Part shown: positions 1 to 7,284 of the stretch, piece by piece
Numbering within the stretch: the stretch's first letter is position 1
Layout of the letters: every line of letters begins with the position of its first letter
Origin: Euperipatoides rowelli
Lineage: Eukaryota; Onychophora; Udeonychophora; Euonychophora; Peripatopsidae
Direction: 5' to 3' (one strand)
Assembly (NCBI GenBank): GCA_003024985.2
Contig: PXIH01S0000466.1
Length of the DNA: 10,743 bases
Translations under genes and position numbers: made by a program
The notes under the pieces: generated by a model
What the model saw: the letters and a program-made list of their open reading frames with translations, nothing else
Databases searched by the model: none
What the model was told of the DNA's origin: nothing

Positions 1-236
1 GTAGGCTAATGTGTAGTTTATATTTACTTATTTTTTTCTCATTATTATTCATAGTTTATTTATTAGAAATAGAGATATAAATCATACAAATAATACATTA
101 GCAGAAAAAAAATAATTTACAATATTCAGAAAAATTGCATACATAATTAGTCGGGTATCGACGAAACCTAATTTAGTTTTTCTAAATAGTTGTAAATTAT
201 TGAATTATTTGTTCTAGTTAACCATTTAGATAAAAA
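1..236. other. AT-rich flank, no feature seen
   Basis: This is the sequence to the left of the copia element. It is very AT-rich, both strands are broken by frequent stops, and I recognise no gene, RNA or repeat in it. It is the presumed pre-insertion host sequence on this side. Confidence 0.6.
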
Positions 237-241
237 GATAT
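237..241. repeat. Left target-site duplication of the copia element
   Basis: The pentamer gatat directly precedes the 3' LTR and recurs at 6712-6716 directly after the 5' LTR. A 5-bp duplication is the usual integration footprint of Ty1/copia elements, so the pair fixes both outer edges of the insertion. Confidence 0.8.
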
Positions 242-343
242 TGTTAAAATTATTATCCCCTTATAAATTAACACTAGAAATAACTTTCAAACTAAAATAT
301 ACTCATTATAAGATATTTAAACTTATTTAATATTCTTTTGGAC

Positions 344-359
344 AAAGACAAGCAAGTTA
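344..359. repeat. Left target duplication of the nested retrocopy
   Basis: The 16-mer aaagacaagcaagtta is repeated at 2209-2224. The uninterrupted version in the right LTR carries it once, at 6255-6270. A long duplication combined with a 3' poly(A) is the signature of LINE-type target-primed reverse transcription. The first few A residues are ambiguous because the poly(A) tail abuts the second copy. Confidence 0.85.
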
Positions 360-865
360 TGGAGGCGCTGCAGTCACGGCGGACATAAGATAAGACAAAG
401 TAAGTTTTAATCACCGGGGTATTTTTTCAGTTTATTTTTATTTAGGCTAAACTTTATTAAAAGTTTTATCTAGTACATTTTATTTATCATAAGTATACAC
501 CGTGTATTTCGAGTTAATGTTTCTATTAGAAATATTTAAACAATTAAGTTATTTGAAGATTTATAAATCTATCTTGATTCATAGAATGGACAATAGCATT
601 GAACTTATTGAGAGTCAACCTTATTATAAATCTTAAATTGTGGATTTACCTATCTTGACAAGATTTATGATCCTTTTACCATTGAAAATTTTAATTGATT
701 AATATTCTAGTCAATATTCTGAAATTTGTAATCTGTTTGAAGAGATTATAAAGCTGGGAATGTATAACATCTTTTCCCGCCATTTTTAACTGTCATTTAT
801 CATTGATTACGTTTTAATCATGGATACAAAAAGGAATTCGATAATAATCTTAAAGTTTCAATGGG

Positions 866-1129
866 AAGAGTTCAGTTTTGTTGTCTCCCAAAATGGCTGC
901 CAATGCCAGACATAAATTTTGATTATTTATTTGATTATGGGATCTGGAGCAGCACCCTTTGCTGGTGAAGATCCCTCATACTTAGTAAATAAATAGTAAA
1001 TAAAATTAGCAAGTTGAAAAGTAGGAGGTTTGAATTGGCCACGTTCTGAACAAGCTCATTTCATTCAATAGAATTAGCCCTTCATCAATTAAAAAAAAAA
1101 CTACTCGGAGACAACAAAACTGAACTCTT
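866..1129. repeat. 23-bp perfect inverted repeat enclosing 218 bp
   Basis: The arms 866-888 and 1107-1129 are exact reverse complements over 23 bp (core agttcagttttgttgtctcc). The retrocopy transcript could therefore fold into a long-range stem. The left arm lies within the 31-codon ORF that starts at 820, and an A10 run (1091-1100) lies just before the right arm. The function, if any, is unknown. Confidence 0.8.
939..975. other. Small hairpin inside the inverted repeat loop
   Basis: The stem gggatct (939-945) pairs with agatccc (969-975). After an internal loop, cagca pairs with tgctg around a 5-nt loop. This gives two stacked helices within 37 nt. It may be a structural element of the parent RNA or chance. 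Confidence 0.45.
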
Positions 1130-2169
1130 GCTGTCAATAACATTGTTATTTCAAACAAAAGGATTATATCAGATCGCCAATTTTTGTTAAACCTGATTAA
1201 TCTACCTAATAAGTTATTTGAATTCTACTCTACATCAATTTCAATCCAACTATGGTAAAATAACTAAAATTGAAAAGACATTAATGAACATAGATGACAA
1301 TTTTGTCTTTACTACTTCACCAACATCGATTACAATGAATATTTTTAATCAAGTGGACATAAATAACATTCCGTATTTCATTGGCTCATTGGCCCTTGCT
1401 TTCGTAGTGATTAATGAATGAATCCTTATCTGCTTCAGTTGCTTAACCCTGGGTCATGGCTTGAACAATGTTGTTTTTTTTTTGTGATAAATGCAAATTC
1501 CTAGTTTTAAACCCACATGATTTGTGCATCTTTTGTTAAATTCAAATATGAGATTCCTTCTTTATACCTTTCCTAATTACTTTAACACTAACCCTTTATG
1601 AAGGGTCTTCAGAGTTACTTTTAGTAACCGTACATAAGATAACTAGTAAAACGTTTTTAATTAACAATAGTATAATGATATCTTTCTTAGAAGAAAATAT
1701 GTTTTAGAAAAGTTAGTTATGTTCTCTATTTTTAAGTAATGTTTATAATGAATAATGCTTGAAGTTTATAGTATTTTTAATCTTTATGATGATATCTCCA
1801 ATTTTTTCTTTGGATTAATTTTATATTTTTATTTTGAATATGAAAATGAGAGTTATAACTTGTCTTTAATGTTGTTTCTGAATATTATTACTGGTTATTC
1901 AAATTTCCAAAGAGTTTTTTTTTAATTTAATTTTATTATTTAACAATCTGTTACCTTCCTTCTTTTTGGAAGAAAAAAAGGGGGAGAGTATGGGTTAATC
2001 TTAACTAATAATTTTATTACCTAATGTTATGATAAGAACTTTATATTAATTATTATTTTTCTAGAATTTATAATGTAATAAATAATTTTTATTTTTTTTA
2101 TTTTGAAGCTTGTGAAGACTCTATCATATGTTTACCTTTATTTGATTGTATTTTTGAAAGGTAGTTTTA

Positions 2170-2211
2170 AATAAAACATGTTTGTTGGGAACAGTCCCCT
2201 TCAAAAAAAAA
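2170..2211 (+). terminator. Polyadenylation signal and poly(A) tail of the retrocopy
   Basis: AATAAA at 2170-2175 is followed, 27 bases later, by an uninterrupted run of nine A that merges with the target duplication. This spacing is normal for animal mRNA cleavage and indicates a polyadenylated RNA intermediate. Confidence 0.75.
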
Positions 2212-2224
2212 GACAAGCAAGTTA
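2209..2224. repeat. Right target duplication of the nested retrocopy
   Basis: This is the second copy of aaagacaagcaagtta. It is followed directly by the remaining LTR sequence (catcccataatg), which the uninterrupted right LTR also carries after its single copy. Confidence 0.85.
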
Positions 2225-2583
2225 CATCCCATAATGATAAAGGTCATGTGACAAGTCACCTATAGGTGGTATAGTGAACTAATAAACATACACAGAATAT
2301 TTCAATATGAACAGCGTTATAGTTTAAAGATGTTCAACATTTTGCCATAGTTAATCAAAGTAATAAATATTAGTTATTTAACCACAGGATTAATTAAATT
2401 TCAAATTAGTTTGTAAACAAAATAAGTATTCATACTATGAACTAAATGTTGATTAGTCTAGTTAAACAATTTAAATATTGTGAGTTTAACTGTTTCAGTC
2501 ATGATTTGAAGGTTGTAAGCCCCCCTATGTGTAAATATTTAATAATCATATTTATAGTATAGGCTAGCATATTACTTCTAACA

Positions 2584-2594
2584 GTCCCCCTTAA
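2584..2594 (-). promoter_or_regulatory. Polypurine tract (plus-strand primer) of the copia element
   Basis: On the minus strand this reads ttaagggggac and directly abuts the 3' LTR, which begins tgttag. A purine run at this junction primes plus-strand DNA synthesis in LTR elements, so it supports the placement of the LTR edge. Confidence 0.75.
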
Positions 2595-2607
2595 TATGCT
2601 ATTACTT

Positions 2608-3684
2608 TTAATTCAGTATGTGAGTTTTATGGGGGGGTATCCCCGTGTTTACTGTATTGGATCTTCTTAGTTCTCCTTGAATATTAGGGACTAAATTGTC
2701 CTCTTGTCCGTTATCAAGGGTACTATAATAATTGCTATATTGTTTTTGAACGGTAAACATATGTGGGTCTTGATAGTCATATTTTCTTTTGTTGAATGTC
2801 ATCCTGGTAGTAATAATGATTGAATTTGTCTCAGGAATCCAAAGTCTATCCTTTCGTGTTTAGGCAGAATCCCACAAATATCCCCTCGGTTGATGTTTCG
2901 TCCAGTTTCTTCCTAAGAATTACGGGTTTATATGCATATGCAAGGCATCCAAAGGTTCTCAAGTTGTTGACATTTGGTATCTCATCAAACCATAGCTCGT
3001 ATGGTGTTTTACCTGTTGAGGAGTGTTGTGTTCTATTAATTATGTAAGCGGCCATAGTGATGGCTTCACCCCATAACTTCTTTGGTAAATTAAACTGTCC
3101 AAGCATACATTTGCAAATGTTTAACAAGGTAGAATTTACATGCTCTCCACATCCATTTTGTTGTGGTGGGTATGGTACCAGGATTTGATGGACAATTCCG
3201 TGGGTACTTTGGAATTCCTCCAAAATAGCATTGTTAAACTCTCCACCACTGTCTGACCTTATCACATTAGGGGAATATCCAAACCTATTATTACCATGTT
3301 TAATGTATTGTTTGATTTTTTTTTCAGTGGCTTGTGATTTATGTTTAATAATCTCAACGTGCAAAAACTTCGAGAACATATCAGTCAGGGTCAGAAAATA
3401 ATAGTTGCCTCTCAAACTTGCAACTGGCATTGCACCACAGAGATCAGTAACCAGAGTTTGGAAAGGCTTGGTAAAGACCTCTGTAGATGATGTGGATGTT
3501 CTCTGCCTAATTTTACCCAAATTGCCAATTTTACAGAAATTTTAATGTCTACATCCAGATATCTTAATAGGGGCTATAAGTTTATCATTGTTCATATGTT
3601 TTATGTTTTCAAGGGATTGGTGACCTAGTCGCTCATGCCATCCATGAATGCATTGACATGATACAATTGGCTATATTTTGTTTA
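2608..3684 (-). pseudogene. copia pol: pre-integrase, integrase core and linker (broken)
   Basis: This is the downstream half of pol. Just left of the hAT insertion comes the gag-pre-integrase motif WHERLGHQSLENI. The integrase core follows, with a DDE triad: D in TDLCGAM (about 3443-3445), D in RSDSGGEF (about 3251-3253) and E in NGCGEH (about 3143-3145). The last two are separated by 35 residues, the classical D-X35-E spacing. A copia-type LRTFGCLAY segment and KLDE...GIFVGF follow. In-frame stops lie at 3671-3673 (TAG) and 3542-3544 (TAA). A frameshift at about 2830, consistent with loss of two bases, separates the core from its C-terminal ETNSIIITR segment and an ELRRS linker. The frame ends at 2608, where reverse transcriptase would be expected. 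It is not functional as read. Confidence 0.9.
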
Positions 3685-3692
3685 GTTTAAAT
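3685..3692. repeat. Left target-site duplication of the hAT element
   Basis: gtttaaat directly precedes cagggttgca and recurs at 4689-4696. Eight base pairs is the hAT-superfamily length, and the sequence fits the common nTnnnnAn hAT target preference. Confidence 0.92.
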
Positions 3693-4688
3693 CAGGGTTG
3701 CACGATTTTAATCAAGTGATTTAAATCAAATGATTAAATCACGATTTAAATAACAAGCAAAAAAATCATGATTTAAATCAAATTGTTAAAGGTCTAATGA
3801 AATGCTATTTTTTTTTTATATTTTTACGATTGATTTTCAAAGATATTTCTAAAAAATAAAAATCCACTTAAAAAAATTAATAAAGGAGTTATTGCAAATT
3901 AATTTAAAAATTATCGGCCTGTAGCTCCTCCCCCTTGAATATTTATTGTCTATAGTCTATCTATACTATTCGCAAGGCAGAACTGAATTTAAGAACCTAA
4001 CAGCATAAATTGCAAGCTTATGGCTGGNAAGCTCCCAAAGCCCACCCAAAAGCATATGACCCTGACCACATGCTCAGCGAGTAGCTTAAAACAATATTCA
4101 AGAATGTTGTATCTCTATTTGTATTTTAAATTTACATATAGTCTACTAATGTGTAATAATGTTAATATATTTATAAATTTTTGTATTTAACTTACTTGAT
4201 CCCAGGTACAAAGGAGGAAATCTTAGTCCTTCTGAAATTGAAACTGAAATTGAATTTGCTCATGCATCCATGAAACCATTTGCCCTACAGTATATATGTT
4301 TGAAGTGGACACTTTGCATCAAGTATCTCATCTTGCCTGATGGCTGTCCTTTACATTTCAAGTTCATTTAGAGATTTCTGTGATTAATCTTCTAAAACAG
4401 CTATTACAGCAGTTTTGTCAAGTGCAGCAGTAGAGAGAATTTTTTCAACCTATGGCTTTGTTCATTCAAAAAAAGTTAAGAAGTGAAAAAGCAGTTAAGG
4501 GTATTTGCTGTTGCTGAGTCAGCTTTGTCAAAATATAATTAAAGTTCAAAACGTTTACCTAAAATTTAAGGCTTTGATTTCAATTTTAATCATAAAAATC
4601 CAATTTAAATAAAAAAAATCTGATTTAAATCAAAAACATCTGATTTTTTTTTATTTTTTTTAAAAAATCAGATTTTTATGCAACCCTG
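3693..4688 (+). mobile_element. hAT DNA transposon, 996 bp, internally decayed, inside copia pol
   Basis: The ends are short terminal inverted repeats, cagggttgca (3693-3702) and tgcaaccctg (4679-4688), flanked by 8-bp duplications. Both subterminal zones are packed with gatttaaatc-like palindromes. A remnant of the transposase C-terminus reads rightward near the right end. Full hAT elements are usually 2.5-5 kb, so this is a deletion derivative that would need transposase from elsewhere. Removing it with one duplication copy puts the two halves of copia pol back in the same frame, so it landed in pol while that gene was contiguous. Base 4028 is an undetermined n. Confidence 0.92.
4207..4542 (+). 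pseudogene. hAT transposase C-terminal remnant with dimerisation domain
   Basis: The segment 4397-4486 reads a typical hAT C-terminal dimerisation motif, SSAAVERIFSTYGFVHSKK, which intact transposases use to oligomerise. Two frame changes follow: an A run near 4468-4474 and near 4498-4500. The pieces LRSEKAVK and FAVAESALSKYN then continue the family pattern to a stop at 4540-4542. Upstream, 4207-4371 is open in a different frame and contains a stretch rich in Glu and Ile (SPSEIETEIEFAHAS), like the region ahead of the dimerisation domain. The BED finger and most of the RNase H-like catalytic core are not visible. It is non-functional. Confidence 0.82.
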
Positions 4689-4696
4689 GTTTAAAT
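4689..4696. repeat. Right target-site duplication of the hAT element
   Basis: This is an exact second copy of gtttaaat directly after tgcaaccctg, with copia pol sequence resuming after it. Confidence 0.92.
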
Positions 4697-5273
4697 ACTC
4701 CGTTAATCAATTTTGCACTTGCTATTAGTTTATTGTTGTTCATTATATTGCACTCACCTTTATTGAATGATACGCTGTGTCCTCTATCACATAACTGTTT
4801 TATCGACATCATCTGAAATTGTAGCATGGGTACATATAAAACATTCTTAATAGTTGTTTGGTTTACATCATTTGGTATAGTGGCTACTCCGTTTCCCTGT
4901 CCCTCAGCATAGACTATCTCTCCATTGCCCAGTTTTATAGGAATCTGGTATTTTAAATGGTTTATTGAATGGAAGAAATCTTTGTTGTGAGTCATGTGAG
5001 CTGTAGCTCCTGAGTCTAGAATCCATCCTGATTGTTGTGGATTGATAATAGTGCTTCCAGAAAGAGCAGTTTGTAGTGATGAACAATTGCAATCACATTT
5101 AGTGCATGATTCTGCATTTTGCTTATCTGGGGGTATAGTTTCTTCTAATTTGGATTGTATACTGTTGTCATAAGGTAATTGGGTTGACATTAGTGTGTTA
5201 ATATGATCTGAGGGGCGAGTGTAATTTCTATCATCGTTATAATTTGCATTTCTCCATCTAGAATTTTCTCCTT
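4697..5273 (-). pseudogene. copia pol: protease region, cut by the hAT insertion
   Basis: This is the N-terminal part of pol. The aspartic protease active-site motif lies in GWILDSGATAHMTH (about 5028-4987), where the DSGA loop supplies the catalytic Asp of one half of a retropepsin dimer. Copia-type segments follow: IKLGNGEIVYAEG, then IKNVLYVPML and SIKQLCDRGHSV. The reading frame runs into the hAT element at 4696 and resumes in frame beyond it at 3684. An ATG at 5190 makes pol look like a separate gene overlapping the gag stop (TAATG). The same frame, however, stays open upstream to about 5275, where a C run explains the shift from gag, so gag-pol was probably one frame. Confidence 0.87.
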
Positions 5274-5954
5274 GGGGCAGTCTCGTCTGGCATGACTGGT
5301 AAGTCCACGCCCGTAACAGGTGAATGGTCTGTTGCTTACGTTATGACTTTTAAAAGTAGGCATGGCTAGAGACTCCATAAATCCTGTGTTATGTTTTTCC
5401 CTTCCCCTTCTTCCGGCTTCATCAAATAACTTTACTTTTACATACTCTAGGGTCACTTCTTCCTCTTCTTTAGACTCTATTGCAATTATCAGGTTGTTGT
5501 AGTCGATGGTAAGTCCTCCCAGTAAAATGGCTATAATGATTTTATCTTTCATTTCCTCTCCTAGATTTCTTAATTGGCCTACTAGTTCCAGGGTAAAATG
5601 AATAAAGTCTCGCATTCCAGAATAGTTCTTGTATTTATTTCCATATAATCTATGCATCAAATTTAGTTTGTTAGAGAGGCTGGGATGCTCATAGATTTTT
5701 TTTAAGGGTCTCCCAGGTTTCTCTTGCACTGCTGCAATTTCGAACATTTATTAAAAATTTGTCCTCCATAGATAGACATATTGTCGCCTTTGCTGCCTGA
5801 TCTCTTGTCAGCCATTCATCAGTTATGGTCGCTGGGGATCTTGGTTAATGGTATTCAGCAGCTTTTCACGCTGGAGTAGCAATTCAACTTTAAAACTCCA
5901 CATGTAAAAATTGCTACCATCGAATTTTTGAATAATGGTGAACTTGTTTTACAT
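5190..5954 (-). pseudogene. copia gag polyprotein (broken)
   Basis: Gag forms the virus-like particle. The first plausible ATG (5954-5952) is followed at once by TAA (5951-5949), and the copia gag start motif KFDGSNFYMWSFKVE follows in that frame. A frame change at the C4 run 5834-5837 leads to DEWLTRDQAAKATI and SARETWETLKK. A second, at the A8 run 5696-5703 (minus-strand sense), leads to IYEHPSLSNKLNLMHRLYG and a GLTIDYNNLI segment. A CCHC zinc knuckle lies near 5318-5277, but its second Cys reads Arg (CYGRGLTSHARRDC), so metal binding would be impaired. After the knuckle the frame changes again at the C4 run 5274-5277; the tail beyond (5190-5273) is probably out-of-frame reading, with the true continuation being the protease frame. 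Confidence 0.87.
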
Positions 5955-6094
5955 ATTTTTAAATTAATTGGTTTAAGTAGTATATTTACTCACTTGCACT
6001 TATTAATCACAACGATGAGCATTATAATTATTCTTCTGGTATAGTCACTTAATCCAATCTATGTTTTTTCTTTCATTTCTGAAATATAAGGATC
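5755..6094 (-). other. gag leader and start region between primer site and gag body
   Basis: From the primer-binding site to the gag ATG (5954) there are about 140 bases of untranslated leader, AT-rich and with no motif I can name. Bases 5755-5948 carry the broken N-terminal gag codons described under gag. No separate gene is present. Confidence 0.6.
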
Positions 6095-6109
6095 CTGGGC
6101 CCATAACCC
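6095..6109 (-). promoter_or_regulatory. Primer-binding site for an initiator-Met tRNA fragment
   Basis: The plus strand reads ctgggcccataaccc, which matches the anticodon arm of eukaryotic initiator tRNA-Met, including the CAU anticodon. The element's own strand is therefore complementary to it. It abuts the 5' LTR with no gap. Drosophila copia is known to prime minus-strand synthesis from a cleaved 5' half of this tRNA, which pairs with an internal rather than 3'-end sequence. The 15-bp match suggests the same mechanism here. Confidence 0.88.
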
Positions 6110-6711
6110 TGTTAAAATTATTATCCCTCAAAAAATTAACACTAGAAATAACTTTAAAACTAAAATATACTCATTATAAAATATTTAAACTTATTTAATA
6201 TTCTTATTGGTAAAATACACGTTTTAGCCAGAATGGCGGCACCAGAGACAAAACAAAGACAAGCAAGTTACATCCCATAATGATAAAGGAGGTCATGTGA
6301 CAAGTCACCTATAGGTGGTGTAGTGAACTAATAAACATACACAGAATATTTCAATAAGAACAGTGTTATAGTTTAAAGATGTTCAATAATTTGCCATAGT
6401 TAATCAAAATAATGTTGATAATCATTATTTACTTGTAATTATGATGGGGATGTATGTTATTTCAAAACGGCAATGACTATAAATATTAGTTATTTAACCA
6501 CAGGATTAATTAAATTTCAAATTAGTTTGTAAACAAAATAAGTATTCATACTATGAACTAAATGTGATTAGGCATATAAAAAAATCTAGTCTGGTTAAAC
6601 AATTTAAATCTTGTGAATTTAACTGTTTCATTCATGATTTGAAGGTTGCAAGTCCCCCTATGTTTAATTATTTAATAATCATATTTATAGTATAGCATAT
6701 TACTTCTAAAA
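6110..6711 (-). repeat. 5' LTR of the copia element
   Basis: This 602-bp LTR is the more complete copy. Its inner end is tgttaaaatt next to the primer site. Its outer end is cttctaaaa, where the left copy has cttctaaca, so one terminal base has changed. A TATA-like tataaata lies on the minus strand at 6682-6689, close to the outer edge; I cannot say whether it drives transcription. It lacks the retrocopy found in the other LTR. Confidence 0.88.
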
Positions 6712-6716
6712 GATAT
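6712..6716. repeat. Right target-site duplication of the copia element
   Basis: gatat directly follows the 5' LTR and matches 237-241, closing the insertion. Confidence 0.8.
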
Positions 6717-6795
6717 CACCAAGCATTACTTTCTAATCATTGTCATGCACAGTTGCTCAAGTATATTTAAAAATATATAGATGGTCTAATTTTTA

Positions 6796-7236
6796 ATAAA
6801 TAAATATAAATTTAGAATTATTCCAACCAATTGCCCCTTCTGTGATTTTCCTTAGGATATTGTCCACCTCCTATAAAAATGTTTCAATTTTGACCAATGC
6901 TGATAGTGGCTTGAGCATATGGACTTTAATAAATATAACACCATCCAAAATATTGACATTTACAACCTCAATCATAAACCCAAAATATGCATCCTCGTGG
7001 ATAATCTCTTCATCGTTTGAAAAATTCGATGCCTTTACATTTTTCCAAATATTAAACTTTTTTTTGCTGGGGGGGAGGTTGACAGGACGTTTTGTTACCT
7101 TTTGGTAGAATTTGAAAAACTTATTTATTTGTTGAGAGGACGTTTTGTTACCTTTTGATAGAATTTGAGACTTTTTTTTTTGGTGGGGGGGAGGTTGACA
7201 GGACGTTTTGTTACCTTTTGGTAGAATTTGAAAAAC
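6796..7236 (-). other. Unassigned long open stretch with one internal stop
   Basis: On the minus strand the frame is free of stops from 7236 to 6874 (121 codons), then a TAG at 6873-6871, then open again to 6796. It lacks an ATG for most of its length, so an ATG-based gene caller would miss it. Visible pieces include VTKRPVNLPPSKKKFNIWKN and EEIIHEDAYFGFMIEVVNVN. The first part lies in the 116-bp tandem duplication and is lysine- and proline-rich. I do not recognise a family. It may be a decayed exon or transposon fragment, or chance: the opposite strand is also open over 6842-7108. Confidence 0.3.
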
Positions 7237-7284
7237 TTATTTATTTGTTGAGAGGACGTTTTGTTACCTTTTGATAGAATTTGA
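7057..7284. repeat. Tandem duplication, 116-bp unit with a 31-bp subrepeat
   Basis: Two head-to-tail units are nearly identical (for example aggttgacaggacgttttgt at 7076 and 7192, 116 apart). Each unit carries two copies of a subrepeat beginning ggacgttttgttacctttt, at 7085, 7138, 7201 and 7254, so spacings alternate 53, 63, 53. The subrepeats differ mainly at one g/a position, and each unit opens with a T run and a G7 run. This fits duplication of a subrepeat followed by duplication of the whole block, probably recently. Confidence 0.92.

Larger units (their letters stand above)
360..2208 (+). mobile_element. Poly(A)-tailed retrocopy of an unidentified transcript inside the LTR
   Basis: About 1.85 kb interrupts the 3' LTR between 16-bp direct repeats and is absent from the right LTR. 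Its right end looks like a processed mRNA end: AATAAA at 2170-2175, then an A run from 2203 into the duplication. Its left end is GC-rich (ggaggcgctgcagtcacggc), like a 5' leader, and the rest is AT-rich. I find no LINE reverse transcriptase, no terminal inverted repeats and no convincing coding region. The longest forward open stretch is about 67 codons (1218-1421) without an ATG start. A 31-codon ORF starts at 820. It could be a processed pseudogene of a long non-coding RNA or of a gene with a long 3' UTR, or a non-autonomous retroposon. The insertion is solid; its source is unknown. Confidence 0.75.
242..2583 (-). repeat. 3' LTR of the copia element, split by a retrocopy
   Basis: It starts tgttaaaatt and ends cttctaaca, so it has TG...CA ends. 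Segments 242-359 and 2225-2583 align with the right LTR at 6110-6711. Taking out the 360-2224 insertion leaves about 477 bp, against 602 bp on the right. Three blocks of the right LTR are missing here (about 6211-6252, 6415-6479 and 6572-6590). The shared parts differ at scattered bases, which points to an old insertion. Confidence 0.88.
242..6711 (-). mobile_element. Ty1/copia LTR retrotransposon, decayed, with two nested insertions
   Basis: The element reads right to left: 5' LTR, tRNA-iMet-type primer-binding site, gag, protease, integrase, polypurine tract, 3' LTR. Protease before integrase, and a gag-pre-integrase motif (WHERLGH) ahead of the integrase core, are copia-superfamily traits. 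It cannot be autonomous as it stands. Gag has a stop after its first ATG and several frameshifts, pol has in-frame stops and a hAT insertion, and the reverse transcriptase and RNase H domains that should follow integrase are absent. Without the two insertions and their extra target copies the element would be about 3.6 kb, against roughly 5 kb for a typical intact copia. The matching 5-bp duplications show it arrived as one unit. Confidence 0.93.

Noticed and set aside
400-430. A 31-bp GT...AG segment (gtaagt...ttttttcag) near the retrocopy 5' end
   Set aside because: It has good splice-like ends but is too short for a normal animal intron, and a spliced retrocopy should have lost introns.
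1218-1421. 67-codon forward open stretch in the retrocopy
   Set aside because: It starts at TTG, has no recognisable motif, and its length is expected by chance in sequence this size. It is mentioned only under the retrocopy.
2182-2202. Similarity of the retrocopy end (gaacagtccccttc) to the LTR/polypurine junction (taacagtccccctt)
   Set aside because: About 11 bp match, with no further homology. It is likely chance and does not change the insertion boundaries, which are set by the 16-bp duplication.
2820-3047. 75-codon forward ORF
   Set aside because: It is antisense to the copia integrase, whose motifs are unmistakable on the other strand.
4904-5092. 62-codon minus-strand ORF
   Set aside because: It is an alternative frame of the protease-coding region and has no family features.
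6842-7108. 88-codon forward ORF
   Set aside because: It is hydrophobic and low in complexity, overlaps the tandem repeat, and is antisense to a longer open stretch. I could not support it as a gene.
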